64,000 bases of DNA from NCBI RefSeq assembly GCF_029238675.1, contig NZ_JAQWFR010000005.1:1-64000 (forward strand). Reading direction: 5' to 3'. The translations under genes and the position numbers were made by a program. The DNA is from Oceanicoccus sp. (GTDB taxonomy: Bacteria > Pseudomonadota > Gammaproteobacteria > Pseudomonadales > Dasaniaceae). A model generated the notes under the pieces. It saw only the letters and a program-made list of their open reading frames with translations. It ran no database searches and was not told the origin of the DNA. Shown one piece after another: positions 1 to 8,020 of the stretch. Position 1 is the first letter of the stretch, and each line of letters opens with the position of its first letter.

Positions 1-275
1 TGAATAATGGCACCGTGACCAATGGTGACATCATTACCAATCACTACGTTTTGACCATGGTCGCCGTGAATCACTACACCGTCTTGAATGTTGCTGCGAG
101 TGCCAATACGGATGGAGACTTCATCACCACGCAATACGGCACCAAACCAAACGCTGGAGTTTTCATCAATGGTCACGTCGCCGATGACGGCAGCCGTCGG
201 TGCAACAAAAACACTGTCGTGTAATTGCGGCTGGATAGTGCTATACGCCAGAATATGGCCTTGGGCATTAGGCAT
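1..275 (-). CDS. gamma-carbonic-anhydrase-like hexapeptide-repeat protein (3' end beyond window)
   Basis: This gene is not in the ORF track because it runs off the left edge. The reverse strand translates from ATG into a left-handed beta-helix hexapeptide protein with VWFGAVLRGD, IGTRSNIQDG and VIHGDHG, which are hallmarks of the gamma-CA/YrdA/PaaY family; the histidines in VIHGDHG and TIGHG match zinc-ligand positions of that family. About 91 residues are visible. A strong ribosome binding site (TTTTGGAGG) precedes the ATG, which overlaps the end of the upstream oxidoreductase gene by 8 bases, so the two are translationally coupled. Many homologues lack proven carbonic anhydrase activity; some are CoA-metabolism accessory proteins, which would fit the neighbouring catabolic genes. 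Confidence 0.88.
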   Translation of the reverse strand, partial: MPNAQGHILAYSTIQPQLHDSVFVAPTAAVIGDVTIDENSSVWFGAVLRGDEVSIRIGTRSNIQDGVVIHGDHGQNVVIGNDVTIGHGAII

Positions 276-1401
276 GGATAACCTCCAAAAGGGTATGGTT
301 GGTGAGTAATGAGGGTGAGCGATACACTTGTAATAAGGCTTTTAATGCCGTGACGCCAGCAGCACCGTTGATTGAAGGCTGTTTGTTGTGAACAATGGTT
401 TCAGCAATATCTTCTAGTTGAGAAGCAAAGTGACCAAACGCTGCACGCCCCTCTAGTGACACTTTTTGTGGGCCATCGCCGTTGTTGATAAATAGAGCAT
501 TGGTGTAATGAAATATTCGCAGCGCACCATGGCTGCCGTAAATTGAGATAGAACCGGGGTCGTTTTCCCAGCCACCGGCATCGGCTACGGTGGCATCGGT
601 TAGCCACGCTTGGCCGCCACTGAACATACCTTCGCTGGGCAAGCCCGCCGTATAGGTTGCTGCGTTATACAGCAGGTGCCCTACTGCGCCATTGGCCAGT
701 TGCATCACCATATACTCACTGCCGGCCGCTTGGCCTGAGACGGAACCGCGACCATGGGCTGCAACAATGGTGCTGTCGGTTAACCAAGGGAATATATCTA
801 TAAGGTGTACGCCGTGATCGACCAAACCCATACCGGGGCCACCGGGACCTCCCAAGGGGTAATGAATGGGGGCTAGCTCGGTATAACCGTCTATACCATG
901 GCCACCAATGGCTTGCTCGGTCATCAATTGCACATCACCAATGGCACCTTCGGCGATTACTGCTTTGGCTTTGATAATGGCGGGGAGGTAGCGATAGCAG
1001 GAGCCATAAAATAAGCGTACACCCCTGCCCTCGTTGGCATTGGCACAGGCATCGACCATGGCCTCGGCATCTTCTGCAGTGACGGCGATGGGTTTTTCGC
1101 AAAACACATCAATGCCTTTTGCAGCGGCAGCTTCAACGATAGCACGGTGTGTTGAGGCGGGGGTTAATACCATCGCTACATCGATGTCGCTTTGTTCAAG
1201 CAAGGCGTGATAGTCGGCAAAAGCGGCAACGGTAAAACGTTCTGCCACGGTATCGGCCGCCTCTTGCCGTACATCACACACGGCGACTAATGACACACAG
1301 CTATTGCCTTCGGCGGCTAATAATTCAAACGCTTGTAAATGCGCTTGAGCGACACCGCCTAGGCCTATCATGCCCACTTTTATGGTTGTTGGCTTAGCCA
1401 T
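268..1401 (-). CDS. Gfo/Idh/MocA family NAD(P)-dependent oxidoreductase
   Basis: A 377-residue protein with an N-terminal Rossmann fold (GMIGLGGVAQAHL near residue 12) and the family signature EKP (CEKPIAVTAEDAE near residue 100), followed by the alpha/beta substrate domain. Members oxidise or reduce sugars, inositols and other hydroxy compounds with NAD(P), or are involved in amine and carnitine-like catabolism. The substrate cannot be read from the sequence. It lies 26 bases downstream of the BKACE gene and overlaps the gamma-CA-like gene, giving a three-gene operon. A role as a dehydrogenase that forms the beta-keto acid cleaved by the BKACE enzyme is a reasonable inference but unproven. 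Confidence 0.9.
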   Translation of the reverse strand: MAKPTTIKVGMIGLGGVAQAHLQAFELLAAEGNSCVSLVAVCDVRQEAADTVAERFTVAAFADYHALLEQSDIDVAMVLTPASTHRAIVEAAAAKGIDVFCEKPIAVTAEDAEAMVDACANANEGRGVRLFYGSCYRYLPAIIKAKAVIAEGAIGDVQLMTEQAIGGHGIDGYTELAPIHYPLGGPGGPGMGLVDHGVHLIDIFPWLTDSTIVAAHGRGSVSGQAAGSEYMVMQLANGAVGHLLYNAATYTAGLPSEGMFSGGQAWLTDATVADAGGWENDPGSISIYGSHGALRIFHYTNALFINNGDGPQKVSLEGRAAFGHFASQLEDIAETIVHNKQPSINGAAGVTALKALLQVYRSPSLLTNHTLLEVIHA

Positions 1402-1427
1402 TGGCTCTCCCCTTATGATGCGTCTAT

Positions 1428-2315
1428 TTATGATTTTAGGTTTAACATTTCACGGGCTTCATCGGGTGTTGCCACTTCATAACCTAAACATTCAATAATG
1501 GTTTTGGCGCGAGCGACTAAGTCGCCATTGCTGGCAAACACGCCACGACTTAAATACAAATTATCTTCTAGCCCTACTCTGACATTACCGCCAAGCAATG
1601 TGGCTTGGGCGACAATGGGCATTTGCATGCGCGCAATACCAAAGGCGGCCCAAACAGCATTTTGGGGGAGCAGGCTTTTCATATAGATCAGGGTTTCAGG
1701 GGTGGCCGGTAAGCCCCAACGCGTGCCCATCACAATTTGGTAAGAAGGGGGCGCGTCGAATAAACCTTCTTCGAGCATTTTATTGGCCAATAAAATATCA
1801 CCGGGGGCGAAGACTTCTATTTCAGGTTTAACACCTAGCTCTTGAAAGCGTTTGGCCATTTTGCGCAGCGTATACTCCGTGTTTAGGTACACATAGGATT
1901 TGTCGCCATCTTGCTGGTTTTGGGTGGTCACATCTAATGAGCAAACCTCTGGCAGACACATTTCAATATGCTTGTAGCGCTCTTCGGCCGAGACCACATC
2001 GGTATGGGGGCCACCGCGACTTTCGTCCTCTGGGTCGGGGTAAAACATGGCCCCGCCACCGCAGGTAATATTCATCACCGCCTTCACGCCGTTTTCACGT
2101 ACACGGGTTGCCATGTCTAAAAATAAATCAGGGTCACGGCTGCCCGCCCCCGTTTCGGGGTCACGCACATGCAAATGCACAGAAGAGGCGCCGGCCTGTT
2201 CTGCCTCAAGGGCTGCGTCAGCAATTTGCTGGGGAGTTACAGGAAAGTTGGGGTGGGCTTGGTTGTATTGATTCTCGCCCACCACGGCACAGGTTAAAAT
2301 TACTTTGCGAGTCAT
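1428..2315 (-). CDS. beta-keto acid cleavage enzyme family (BKACE, former DUF849)
   Basis: A 295-residue TIM-barrel protein that keeps the BKACE landmarks: ILTCAVVGE at the N-terminus, the HLHVRD motif supplying two zinc-binding histidines near residues 48-50, MNITCGGG, and GLEDNLYLSRG near residue 250 with the expected glutamate. The family condenses a beta-keto acid with acetyl-CoA to give acetoacetate and a new CoA ester; known members act on 3-keto-5-aminohexanoate (lysine fermentation), dehydrocarnitine and others. It is the first gene of the minus-strand operon, divergent from a LysR gene that probably controls it. Which keto acid it uses is unknown. Confidence 0.93.
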   Translation of the reverse strand: MTRKVILTCAVVGENQYNQAHPNFPVTPQQIADAALEAEQAGASSVHLHVRDPETGAGSRDPDLFLDMATRVRENGVKAVMNITCGGGAMFYPDPEDESRGGPHTDVVSAEERYKHIEMCLPEVCSLDVTTQNQQDGDKSYVYLNTEYTLRKMAKRFQELGVKPEIEVFAPGDILLANKMLEEGLFDAPPSYQIVMGTRWGLPATPETLIYMKSLLPQNAVWAAFGIARMQMPIVAQATLLGGNVRVGLEDNLYLSRGVFASNGDLVARAKTIIECLGYEVATPDEAREMLNLKS

Positions 2316-2470
2316 AAAAAGATCCCTTCGGCTGGGTAAGTACTGGTTTGCAAGCTGCTGTTTTAAGCGTGTATTGGGATCAATTTATCAAGAAATATTA
2401 ATTCTATCTAATGTTATATTTATTGCGTATGATTGCTTTTTTGAATCAAAAAATTGATTGAGGCGGCGCT
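2316..2470. promoter_or_regulatory. divergent promoter region with candidate LysR operator
   Basis: This A+T-rich spacer separates the BKACE operon from its divergent LysR gene. It contains a perfect 17-base palindrome TTTTTTGA-A-TCAAAAAA (2437-2453), with further ATTGAT/ATCAAT half-sites on either side. LysR-type regulators usually bind dyad T-N11-A boxes in such spacers and control both directions. No clear -35/-10 pair was fixed, so the assignment rests on position and symmetry. Confidence 0.4.
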
Positions 2471-3358
2471 ATGGAACTGAGACAACTTCGCTATTTCGTC
2501 ACTCTGGCCAGCGAGTTACATTTTCGCAAAGCGGCAGAACGCCTGAACATCACTCAGCCGCCCTTAAGCCAATCTATCAAATTGTTAGAAGCCGAAATAG
2601 GCACACCACTGTTTGAGCGAGGGCGAAAACGGCTGGTAAAACTAACACCGGCTGGTGAGGCGCTTTACGCCAAGGCGCCGCGTATTTTAAAACAACTTGA
2701 GCAGGCCAAACGCGATACATTGCGAGCCAGCCTCGGTGAAACCGGCCTGCTTAGCATTGCCCATACCGACGATTTTACGTCTGGCTCTCTGGCGGATTTA
2801 TTGTATGGGTTTCACCATCAGTACCCGGGGGCGGTGTTAAGGTATTATCAAGATACCTCGCTATCGATGACGGAGCGGCTTATCAATGGTGAACTGGATT
2901 GCATTTTTGTGCTTAAACCTACCCATGCTGCTCTAGCCGAGTGCTCGGTAAAGACCTTGTCGCCCTCCCCTGTTGTGCTGACGGTGCCTGAAAACCACCC
3001 TTTGTCTCGGCGTAAAAAAGTCAAACTGAAGGAGATTGCCAATGAGCATCACCTTTACTCGGCCAATGACATCCCTACGGCATTCGATCATAAACTGGCT
3101 GAACTGTTAACTACGGCTGGGGTGAATATTAGGTCTAATGTGCAATCGTTAAGCACGGCTATCTCACTGGATATGGTGCGTAAGGGCTACGGTGTTTTAC
3201 TGGCCAGCGAAGGCTCAATTGTTAACCGTGAAGGTATTGCGTTAATTGCTATTGATGACAAGGCGGCTGTTTTGGAAAGAGCGGTGGTGTGGAAAGAAGA
3301 CAACGCCAACCCAAGTTTAAAAAACTTTTTGCACATACTTGAGGGCAGGACCGTTTGA
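2471..3358 (+). CDS. LysR family transcriptional regulator
   Basis: A 295-residue protein with the N-terminal winged helix of LysR regulators (MELRQLRYFVTLASELHF, then ERLNITQPPLSQSIKLLE as the recognition helix) and a C-terminal periplasmic-binding-like effector domain from about residue 90. The start is supported by a GAGG ribosome binding site eight bases upstream. It is transcribed away from the BKACE operon and is the obvious candidate for its effector-responsive activator. The C-terminal domain resembles the BenM/CatM-type group, but the inducer cannot be inferred. Confidence 0.94.
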   Translation: MELRQLRYFVTLASELHFRKAAERLNITQPPLSQSIKLLEAEIGTPLFERGRKRLVKLTPAGEALYAKAPRILKQLEQAKRDTLRASLGETGLLSIAHTDDFTSGSLADLLYGFHHQYPGAVLRYYQDTSLSMTERLINGELDCIFVLKPTHAALAECSVKTLSPSPVVLTVPENHPLSRRKKVKLKEIANEHHLYSANDIPTAFDHKLAELLTTAGVNIRSNVQSLSTAISLDMVRKGYGVLLASEGSIVNREGIALIAIDDKAAVLERAVVWKEDNANPSLKNFLHILEGRTV

Positions 3359-3739
3359 GGCGCCCCTCCCTTTTTCTCAACCCGTTAAGGTATTGCTGGC
3401 AAATGCTTTCTTAGGTTTACCTTGGTTGCTTACTGTTTTACTCATCGCTGCCGAATTATCTTGCCTGCCTTCCGATAACTGATTGACGAACCAAGTTGCC
3501 TGCCTATTTCGCCTTTGACTCACCCGACTCCTTCGGTATCGATATACACTCATATTGCACCTTACTTGAACGCTGTTTTAGCTACCCCTTATCTGTGTAT
3601 AAACGGTATGCATTTAAATAAGACACTTCACCCGCCAAAAACCCCACCTCTGGACTGTTTTTTTCAGTGATTATTTCTACTCGGTTTCAGCTAAGCCGCC
3701 TAAAAGAAGCCGTCGATGCATCCAAACGGTGAAAGACGG
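3359..3739. other. intergenic stretch between lysR-type gene and sdaA
   Basis: About 380 bases between two convergent genes. I see no RNA gene or strong terminator. The only coding candidate is a short minus-strand reading frame of 48 codons listed separately. The remainder looks like ordinary A+T-leaning spacer. Confidence 0.5.
3377..3523 (-). CDS. possible small basic ORF, 48 aa (speculative)
   Basis: A GTG-initiated frame of 48 codons, too short for the ORF track, follows an AAGGAG sequence four bases before the GTG. The product would be hydrophilic and basic (begins MSQRRNRQATWFV, ends KKAFASNTLTG), with no signal peptide, membrane segment or family I recognise. It contains three AGG arginine codons, which argues against strong expression. 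The good Shine-Dalgarno is the main support; chance is a realistic alternative. Confidence 0.2.
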   Translation of the reverse strand: MSQRRNRQATWFVNQLSEGRQDNSAAMSKTVSNQGKPKKAFASNTLTG

Positions 3740-5140
3740 CTAGCACTCCACAATATTGACGGGAACTTCGATAACATTTAATGCTAGGCCACCACGGGCA
3801 GTCTCTTTGTATTTATCATGCATATCTCGCCCAGTCTCTCGCATGGTTTTGATCACTTTATCCAAGGAAACAAAATGGGAGCCGTCACCTCGCATGGCGA
3901 CACGCGCTGCATGAATAGCTTTGACTGAGGCCATGGCGTTACGCTCGATGCAGGGCACTTGCACTAGGCCGCCGATGGGGTCGCAGGTCAGACCGAGGTT
4001 ATGCTCCATGGCAATTTCTGCGGCGTTTTCTACTTGTTCCGGTGTTCCGCCCAGTAGTTCAGTCAAGCCTGCCGCTGCCATGGAACAAGCTGACCCTACC
4101 TCACCCTGACAACCGACTTCAGCGCCACTGATGGAGGCATTCTCTTTATACAATATGCCGATAGCCCCTGCGGTGAGTAAGAAGCGGGTTACATCGTTGT
4201 CACCGGCGTTAGGGGAAAAGCGCATGTAGTAGTGCAGTACCGCAGGGATGATGCCAGCGGCACCGTTGGTGGGTGCGGTGACTATACGCCCCCCTGCGGC
4301 ATTTTCTTCATTGACGGCTAAGGCATATAGGGTGACCCAATCCAGTACGGATAGTGGATCAGACAATGAGGCTTCTGGTTTCGCCAGTAACTGGCTATAG
4401 AGTTTTTTGGCGCGTCGACTGACTTTTAAGCCGCCCGGTAATTCGCCTTCGTTATGGATACCGGCTTCAACGCAAGCTTGCATGACTCGCCATAATTTGA
4501 GTAAGCCTGCGGTGGTTTCTGTATCGTCGCGCCAAGCTTTTTCGTTTTCACGCATCAGTGCGGAAATACTTAAGCCATGCGTTTTGCACAGGGCTAGCAT
4601 CTCGGCGCCGGTGGTAAAGTGATAAGGCAAGCTTCGGCTATCTTCTACGATGCACTCAGCCGAGGCCGCAGTTTCATCCACAACAAAACCACCACCCACT
4701 GAATAAAATAATCGTGAGCTTATAATCTCGCCTTGTGCATCAAAAGCGCTATAGCGCATACCATTTGAGTGAAAAGGCAAAGCTTCACGCTTGTGTAGCC
4801 AGAAGTCTTCGCCATGTGTGTAGCTGATGGCTCTTTCACCGAGTAAGGTCAACCGGCCTTGCTCTTTGATGGCGCTAACTCGCTGTGCAATGGTTTCTAT
4901 ATTTACCGTTTCGGGCTCACCACCTTCCAACCCCAGTAGCACCGCTTTTGGCGTGCCATGACCTTTGCCGGTAGCACCTAAAGAGCCGTACATCTCGGCT
5001 TTTATACGAGTAACACTGTCGAGTAGGCCCTCTGATTTCAACCCTAAAGCAAACTGCCTGGCAGCCCGCATGGGGCCCACGGTATGTGAACTGGAAGGCC
5101 CAATACCTATTTTAAATAAATCAAAAACACTTAGTGCCAT
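3740..5140 (-). CDS. sdaA: L-serine ammonia-lyase (L-serine dehydratase), iron-sulfur type
   Basis: A 466-residue single-chain L-serine dehydratase converting L-serine to pyruvate and ammonia in the cytosol. The N-terminus [21 protein letters not shown] is the hallmark of the family. Three cysteines for the catalytic [4Fe-4S] cluster are visible in [18 protein letters not shown] and [10 protein letters not shown] start the gene at MALSVFD rather than at the upstream ATG in the ORF track, because GGAG lies eight bases before this ATG and family members begin here. It appears monocistronic. No glycine-cleavage or serine-transport neighbours are present. Confidence 0.95.
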   Translation of the reverse strand: MALSVFDLFKIGIGPSSSHTVGPMRAARQFALGLKSEGLLDSVTRIKAEMYGSLGATGKGHGTPKAVLLGLEGGEPETVNIETIAQRVSAIKEQGRLTLLGERAISYTHGEDFWLHKREALPFHSNGMRYSAFDAQGEIISSRLFYSVGGGFVVDETAASAECIVEDSRSLPYHFTTGAEMLALCKTHGLSISALMRENEKAWRDDTETTAGLLKLWRVMQACVEAGIHNEGELPGGLKVSRRAKKLYSQLLAKPEASLSDPLSVLDWVTLYALAVNEENAAGGRIVTAPTNGAAGIIPAVLHYYMRFSPNAGDNDVTRFLLTAGAIGILYKENASISGAEVGCQGEVGSACSMAAAGLTELLGGTPEQVENAAEIAMEHNLGLTCDPIGGLVQVPCIERNAMASVKAIHAARVAMRGDGSHFVSLDKVIKTMRETGRDMHDKYKETARGGLALNVIEVPVNIVEC

Positions 5141-5396
5141 TGTCTGAACTCCAGCCAACTACCTCGACCCATGATTACTGAACAACAGGCTCTTCCTGAC
5201 GTTGCGCTTCCTTCAATAAAGCGGCATAGATACTTGCATCAAGTTCTGCGAGATGAGTCATTGTTGGACGCCTATAAAAATATCATTACACAACCTATAG
5301 TAAGACACTCTATAACCAATAATCCCCACCCCGCTGTGAAGGTTTTATTATAAAGGCACGACCCTACTATTGCCTCTTTTTAGCGACAGGGGGTGA

Positions 5397-5892
5397 TCAA
5401 TGAGCTAATCCACCCTCATCCAAATTCAGCAACAAGGCATTGCCGCCTGTCGCCACGATATTGGTGGTGATGGTTTTTTCTACAGCAAAGCGCAGAGTCT
5501 TGCGCGGTGTCTGGACACCAGTGATCACTGGCGGATCGCTCACCAACAAAAAGGGATGGTGATGCCCTTAATTGAGTATCCTTTCTCATGGTAGAAAGGA
5601 TGATATTCACCGTTGATAATAAATTTTGTGCGTAGGCTACTGCCATCCTTTTTGATAGAGTCTGCTGTCGTAAATGATCACCGTATTTGGCTACCGTATC
5701 CTTTTTGATATCCCGTGCATCTTTTATGTTGCACTCGGATTTCAAAAAATCGGCAAAGACTTTCCAGCGCCATTCATGGGACGCCTTTGTGCCATAGTGG
5801 CCGTCACCATAACGATCATTGAGCGCGTTCTTGGCAGCCCAAGTTATTTTTTTACCGTATCCAAAATTTCTTCCGCCACCGACTTTGCTCAT
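5397..5892 (-). pseudogene. integrase N-terminal fragment joined to a putA-like 3' end
   Basis: The first 110 or so codons (MSKVGGGRNFGYGKK, then HYGTKASHEWRWKVFADFLK, LLSTVNIILSTMR) match the N-terminal SAM-like domain of island/ICE-type tyrosine integrases, but the whole catalytic domain is missing. After about SPSLFVGERS the ORF-track frame becomes low-complexity nonsense, while the neighbouring frame reads VSDPPVITGVQTPRK and then TITTNIVATGGNALLLNLDE before a TGA. That ending resembles the extreme C-terminus of PutA (proline dehydrogenase/P5C dehydrogenase; E. coli ends VNTAAAGGNASLMTIG). The locus is best read as a deletion junction between a decayed integrase and a putA remnant. The integrase half is secure, the putA half moderate. 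Confidence 0.65.
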
Positions 5893-6164
5893 GGTGTAAC
5901 CCTGATTGTGGTTAGTATTACAATCGAATAGAGCGTCGACCGCGCTTGATGAATGCGTTTCATCAGACGACTTCCCGAGGGAAGCAAGAGCAAATCACTG
6001 TCAGTACAACTCACTTCAAAACAAGCTATAAATAGTACTTGCGGGTTAAGTGTGCTCAAAAGAAAACAACATAAAACGATTCTTCTTTCGAACTGTACAG
6101 GCAGTTTGTAGCAGTTTTTGGCGACCAACCCGATCACAAAACATTGATTGGATTAGTTTTTTCC

Positions 6165-6832
6165 GTGTCGCCGACAGGCGTCTCTGTGTAGCTTCGCTAA
6201 AGCAGAGACACCTGCTCCTTACCTTCTGATCTTCTTTCTTTGGGGTTTCACCTCCTTAGGCGTGAGTGATTAACGTTAAATGAATGTTGGCCATTAGTAG
6301 CCTGGCCAACCATAATGGAATTACTCCACAACGGTAGTTGCTGACGCATGCCCCTTAGGGTGAATTTCATTGCGTCTGTTCTGCCCCACTTTCATGGGTC
6401 AAGTTGTTGAGTGCTATTGCTAGCCATCAACGGGTGCCGTTAAGGGTGTAACGGCTACACTTCTATACCGCTTATTGAATACGAATACTTTGCCGACTAC
6501 GACAAAGAATCGTTCAATAGGGAAAGAACGTTATAACCACCTGACAGGCTCAAACAATCTGAGAGGCAAGGTGGTGTGAATAGGCCAATGACAGCAAGTG
6601 CCAATGGACTGATGATATGAACTTGGCCGCTGATAACAGTAGCTGTTCATTATTAAAAAGGATGAGCTATCGCCCATGTAACGGTAACTAAGTACTCGTT
6701 TACGACTAAGTCTGTAGTCGTTGCAGATCATTCGGAGGCATTACAACATAGAGGGTAACTTGCAAGCAGCGAAAAACCATACACACAAAAAAGATAGCTT
6801 TTTAAGAAGACTCGTTGCTAGCGAGTTTTTTT
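6165..6832 (+). ncRNA. candidate large structured non-coding RNA (unrecognised class)
   Basis: No credible gene occupies this stretch, yet it reads as a succession of hairpins on the plus strand: CAGG-c-GTCTCTG/CAGAGAC-a-CCTG (6175-6214), GTTGGCCA/TGGCCAAC (6286-6310), GACGCA/TGCGTC (6343-6376), GTTGA..GCTA/TAGC..TCAAC (6406-6431), GCCGTTA/TAACGGC (6436-6455), CTTATTGAA with inner CGA and CTTTG pairs (6471-6521), ACCACCT/AGGTGGT with inner CTCA/TGAG (6536-6575), GGCCAA/TTGGCC (6583-6628) and ACGACTA/TAGTCGT (6702-6721). It ends in an intrinsic terminator. I see no group I or II intron core and no tmRNA, RNase P or 6S features. The 5' end and promoter are not defined. The bases between the integrase remnant and 6165 hold nothing I can name. 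Confidence 0.5.
6810..6832 (+). terminator. Rho-independent terminator of the candidate ncRNA
   Basis: The stem ACTCG/CGAGT with a T-G pair and a short loop is followed directly by seven T residues on the plus strand. No plus-strand protein gene lies upstream for more than a kilobase, so it must serve a non-coding transcript or be a relic. Confidence 0.75.
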
Positions 6833-6914
6833 GGGGGGAGCATCGTTACCAGTGGCAACAGGTATAGACCTCGCTGAAAGAAAGTTCACACACTTAACCG
6901 ACTTTTCCATGGCT

Positions 6915-6957
6915 CCCCTCTTTCGTTGTAGAGCTAAGCTCTACAACGAAAGAGGGG
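6915..6957. repeat. perfect 21-bp inverted repeat with 1-bp spacer
   Basis: CCCCTCTTTCGTTGTAGAGCT is followed by a single A and its exact reverse complement. Neither side carries a T-run, so a normal intrinsic terminator is unlikely. It lies between the candidate ncRNA terminator and the XRE gene and could be a recombination or replication-related site, a cruciform, or a transcription stop for the XRE gene, whose 3' end is 47 bases away. Confidence 0.85.
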
Positions 6958-7003
6958 GTGGGTTTAAATTAAGTAACGGCTAAGAAGGTGAAACGATACG
7001 CGC

Positions 7004-7249
7004 CTAAGGCTTGAGAAATCTTACACCAGAGCCGCTCTTTGCATCAGCCGCAATAAATTCAACGCCTAGATTTTCTAAAGCTGATTGCAATGCCAACAAA
7101 TTATTGGGATACGGAGTTCTCGCACCGCGCTCAAAATCGACCAATGTTTGTTTTGATAGATTGGCCGTTTTAGCAAGATCGGATTGCGAGATATTTAAAA
7201 GAGCTCTTGCTGCCCTGCAAGTCTCAGGCGAAATCAATATTTTAGTCAA
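7004..7249 (-). CDS. small XRE-family helix-turn-helix regulator
   Basis: An 81-residue protein, essentially one HTH domain: RAARALLNISQSDLAKTANLS is helix 1-2, KQTLVDFERGARTPYPNN covers the recognition helix and turn, and LGVEFI closes the domain as in many prophage and island repressors. The in-frame start is TTG; AAAGG sits too close to it, so the true start could be one of the next few codons. It faces away from the orphan gene at 7416 and may regulate that gene or island functions from the shared spacer. Confidence 0.85.
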   Translation of the reverse strand: MTKILISPETCRAARALLNISQSDLAKTANLSKQTLVDFERGARTPYPNNLLALQSALENLGVEFIAADAKSGSGVRFLKP

Positions 7250-7415
7250 ACCTTTATCATTCCTATTGAACTTAATATAACCTTAGGCTAAAGTATAGAG
7301 GTAGTACCAGAACGCTACAAGCTACCAAACCCGAAAAGGGTTTAAGAAAGCGCCCGCCCGGGATGTTACTAGCACCTCGGACGAGCTAATCACAACAACC
7401 TGACAAGAGGTTCTT

Positions 7416-7913
7416 ATGACTGATCAAGATTCTACACAATCGGCACCCTTGGTGTCTCCCCATTATGCATTATTGAGCCATCCACTGGTTCATACCCCTT
7501 CTTCCCACTCCTATTCGGATTGTCTGGATGTACTTGAGAATGCTATCAATCTGTTGGCGCTATTTCATAACTTGGAATTTGAAGAAAACAGTAACCGTGG
7601 TGCGCTCTCTCCCAATGCTGCTGGCGCTTTTTATTGCCTGATTATCATGCTGCAGGATACTTTGCGTTATGTTTGCGAAAATCTAGATGATGCATGGCGT
7701 GATCGAGAGTCTTGTCGAGTCGATAGAACGCTACAGAAGACGGTGTTTTTTAAAGCTCTGCAAGAACCAACGATGCAGGAGAGAACAGGTATTTATAACA
7801 CTATGGCTGCATGTATGGGGGTTAATCCTGTAGACATTGAGACCTTTGTTGGCCTGATTGAAAAACTGGGAGACAGCACCCCCGACACCCGACCTCAATC
7901 AGTTGCCCCATAG
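7416..7913 (+). CDS. hypothetical island protein, 165 aa
   Basis: I do not recognise a family. The ATG has a good AAGAGG ribosome binding site. The first 30 residues are rich in Ser, Pro and His; the middle (CLDVLENAINLLALFHNLEF to GAFYCLIIMLQDTLRYVCENL) is predicted helical and amphipathic, with no signal peptide or clear transmembrane segment. The C-terminal part (ERTGIYNTMAACMGVNPVDIE) may be another small helical unit. It stands alone between the XRE and higB genes and is probably accessory cargo. Confidence 0.65.
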   Translation: MTDQDSTQSAPLVSPHYALLSHPLVHTPSSHSYSDCLDVLENAINLLALFHNLEFEENSNRGALSPNAAGAFYCLIIMLQDTLRYVCENLDDAWRDRESCRVDRTLQKTVFFKALQEPTMQERTGIYNTMAACMGVNPVDIETFVGLIEKLGDSTPDTRPQSVAP

Positions 7914-7972
7914 AAAGATAAAGCAGTGAATAGACAAGGCGAACAAACTTAGGCAAAGTAACGCAGACAAGA

Positions 7973-7991
7973 GGTTGACAAGGAGTCAACC
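7973..7991. promoter_or_regulatory. candidate operator of the island higBA operon
   Basis: GGTTGAC-AAGGA-GTCAACC is a perfect 7-bp inverted repeat 30 bases upstream of higB, and TTGAC recurs twice more in the next 25 bases. HigA-type antitoxins repress their own operon by binding dyads of this size near the promoter, so this is the likely site. No binding data can be read from sequence. Confidence 0.5.
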
Positions 7992-8020
7992 TTGACTTAG
8001 TGTTGACACACAGGCAACTT

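Noticed and set aside
5171-5353. 60-aa plus-strand ORF upstream of sdaA
   Set aside because: No convincing ribosome binding site or family resemblance; it spans the sdaA promoter side and looks like a chance frame.
5889-6137. 82-aa minus-strand ORF before the integrase remnant
   Set aside because: Low-complexity, Leu/Cys-rich translation with no ribosome binding site; it overlaps the start of the integrase fragment and is more likely its upstream region.
6531-6731. 66-aa minus-strand ORF in the structured stretch
   Set aside because: It lies across four of the hairpins, has no Shine-Dalgarno and an atypical composition; the stretch is better explained as non-coding.
6165-6832. Group II or group I intron, tmRNA, RNase P or 6S RNA
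   Set aside because: I found no domain V-type hairpin, no GUGYG start, no P7-type core with intervening P3/P8, no tRNA-like end with CCA and no RNase P conserved core.
6931-6940. Left attachment site of the tRNA-Ala island
   Set aside because: Only nine bases (GAGCTAAGC) match the tRNA 3' region and they form the centre of a palindrome; too short to call an att site.
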